This document shows, one piece after another, positions 5,000-5,719 of a DNA stretch of 5,719 nucleotides (positions within the stretch are counted from its first letter, which is position 1; each line of letters opens with the position of its first letter). The position numbers and the translations under genes are program-made. The DNA is from an uncultured Lachnospiraceae bacterium. GTDB taxonomy: Bacteria > Bacillota_A > Clostridia > Lachnospirales > Lachnospiraceae. Where the stretch lies: NCBI GenBank assembly GCA_947177885.1, contig CAMWWF010000209.1, forward strand, positions 1 through 5,719, written 5' to 3'. The notes beneath the pieces are model-generated. The model was not told where the DNA came from. It was given only the letters and a program-made list of their open reading frames with translations, and searched no databases.

Positions 5000-5719
5000 A
5001 TGCAGGGAATTCTATTTACTTTGTTGGTTCCTGTTTTGCCCTATGCGTTGTGGAAATGTTATAACAAAGAGAAAAAAGCGGGGAAGGGAGAAGTTGTCCT
5101 CCGCTATGTCTGTTATATGCTCATTACGACCTTTATATCTGCAATCTTACTTGCTCTGTTCAGTGAGGAGGGCGTTTCCTTTTGGGAGAAGATGGACAGA
5201 TCCGCCGAGTTTGCGTTAAAGTATATCCTCATGGAACTGGGTGCGGCTCTTCTGGTGGCTTTTGCGGAATGGAGCTGTCTGAAAAAGAAATTCGTGATCC
5301 GGATGGACTGGGAGCAGTTTGAAGGCTGGAAGCCCGTGGCATTGTGCAAAAAAAATATATGCCCTATCCTGATCTGGTTGTTGGCCGTTTTGGTGGTTTG
5401 TCTGAATGTGGTGCTGATGTTTGACAACGTGCTGTGGGGGGATGAGGCTTTTTCAGCCAATGCCGTGGGGGGAAGCTGGGGAGGCATCCTGCAGGTATTG
5501 TATTATTGGGACTGTCATCCGCCCCTTTACTATTATTGGCTGAAGCTTTTCGGCGATCTGTTCGGCCACACGGCCCCGGTGTTTCATCTGGCGTCCCTGG
5601 TTCCCTTTGTGGCGGGAATTCTGTGGGCACTCACCTTTTTCCGCAAAAAGTACGGAAATGTTCCGGCAGCTTTCTTTATAATGATCTCCGGTTTGGGGGC
5701 CGCCTGTCTGGAATATAAT
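5000..5719 (+). CDS. GT-C type membrane glycosyltransferase (PMT/ArnT-like, GT39-type), N-terminal 240 residues
   Basis: This is a multi-pass membrane protein. Hydrophobic segments lie near residues 3-17, 37-53, 71-90, 120-141, 194-214 and 221-237. After the fourth segment comes the first extracytoplasmic loop, with Asp148-Glu149 in LWGDEAFS and DCHPPLYYYWLK (171-182), then LFG (187-189). The acidic pair and the H-P-P-L-Y-Y motif are hallmarks of GT-C enzymes, which move a sugar from a polyprenyl-phosphate carrier to a protein, lipid or cell-wall acceptor outside the membrane. The acidic residue acts as catalytic base in the family. Donor and acceptor cannot be read from this fragment. The motif usually follows the first membrane segment; here about 120 residues with three extra segments and a charged stretch (KKKFVIRMDWEQFEGW, 95-110) come first. 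The gene is divergent from sufC and truncated by the window edge. The fold call is good, the subfamily tentative. Confidence 0.82.
   Translation, partial: MQGILFTLLVPVLPYALWKCYNKEKKAGKGEVVLRYVCYMLITTFISAILLALFSEEGVSFWEKMDRSAEFALKYILMELGAALLVAFAEWSCLKKKFVIRMDWEQFEGWKPVALCKKNICPILIWLLAVLVVCLNVVLMFDNVLWGDEAFSANAVGGSWGGILQVLYYWDCHPPLYYYWLKLFGDLFGHTAPVFHLASLVPFVAGILWALTFFRKKYGNVPAAFFIMISGLGAACLEYN

Overview
The window looks like chromosomal DNA from an anaerobic Clostridia-type Firmicute, most likely near Lachnospiraceae. The grounds are a moderately GC-rich coding style, strong AGGAGG-type ribosome binding sites, a single-chain pyruvate:ferredoxin oxidoreductase and a two-gene SUF-like Fe-S assembly operon. 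The taxon is inferred from gene content and style, not from a marker gene.

Layout. Positions 1-2864 (minus strand) hold the first 954 codons of pyruvate:ferredoxin oxidoreductase (PFOR, nifJ/por). Its 3' end lies beyond the left edge. Positions 2865-3031 are a non-coding leader rich in dyad symmetries, with a weak candidate terminator at its right end. Positions 3032-3949 (minus) encode a short 305-residue SufB/SufD-family scaffold. Positions 4040-4765 (minus) encode its partner ATPase SufC. The transcription order is therefore sufC, sufB, then PFOR. Positions 4771-4999 are a divergent control region. It has an extended -10 promoter for sufC with a perfect 14-bp palindrome over the predicted transcription start, and a separate plus-strand promoter. 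Positions 5000-5719 (plus) hold the first 240 codons of a membrane glycosyltransferase of the GT-C (PMT/ArnT-like) type, which runs off the right edge.

How the genes fit together. SufC and SufB form a minimal ATP-driven Fe-S cluster assembly complex, like the archaeal/clostridial two-gene form also called SmsCB. PFOR, encoded just downstream, is a major Fe-S client: it binds three [4Fe-4S] clusters and passes pyruvate electrons to ferredoxin. Supply and demand for clusters are thus encoded side by side. The glycosyltransferase is divergent and probably unrelated in function.

Most unusual points. (1) The PFOR linker before the ferredoxin domain carries about 37 extra residues, which match a degenerate in-frame 27-nt tandem repeat of about four units. 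(2) The PFOR thiamine-diphosphate domain lacks about 60 residues usually found before the GDGW motif. (3) Operator-like palindromes sit at the sufC start site and in the PFOR leader. I see no CRISPR array, mobile element, tRNA or rRNA, and no clear sign of a wholly new system.
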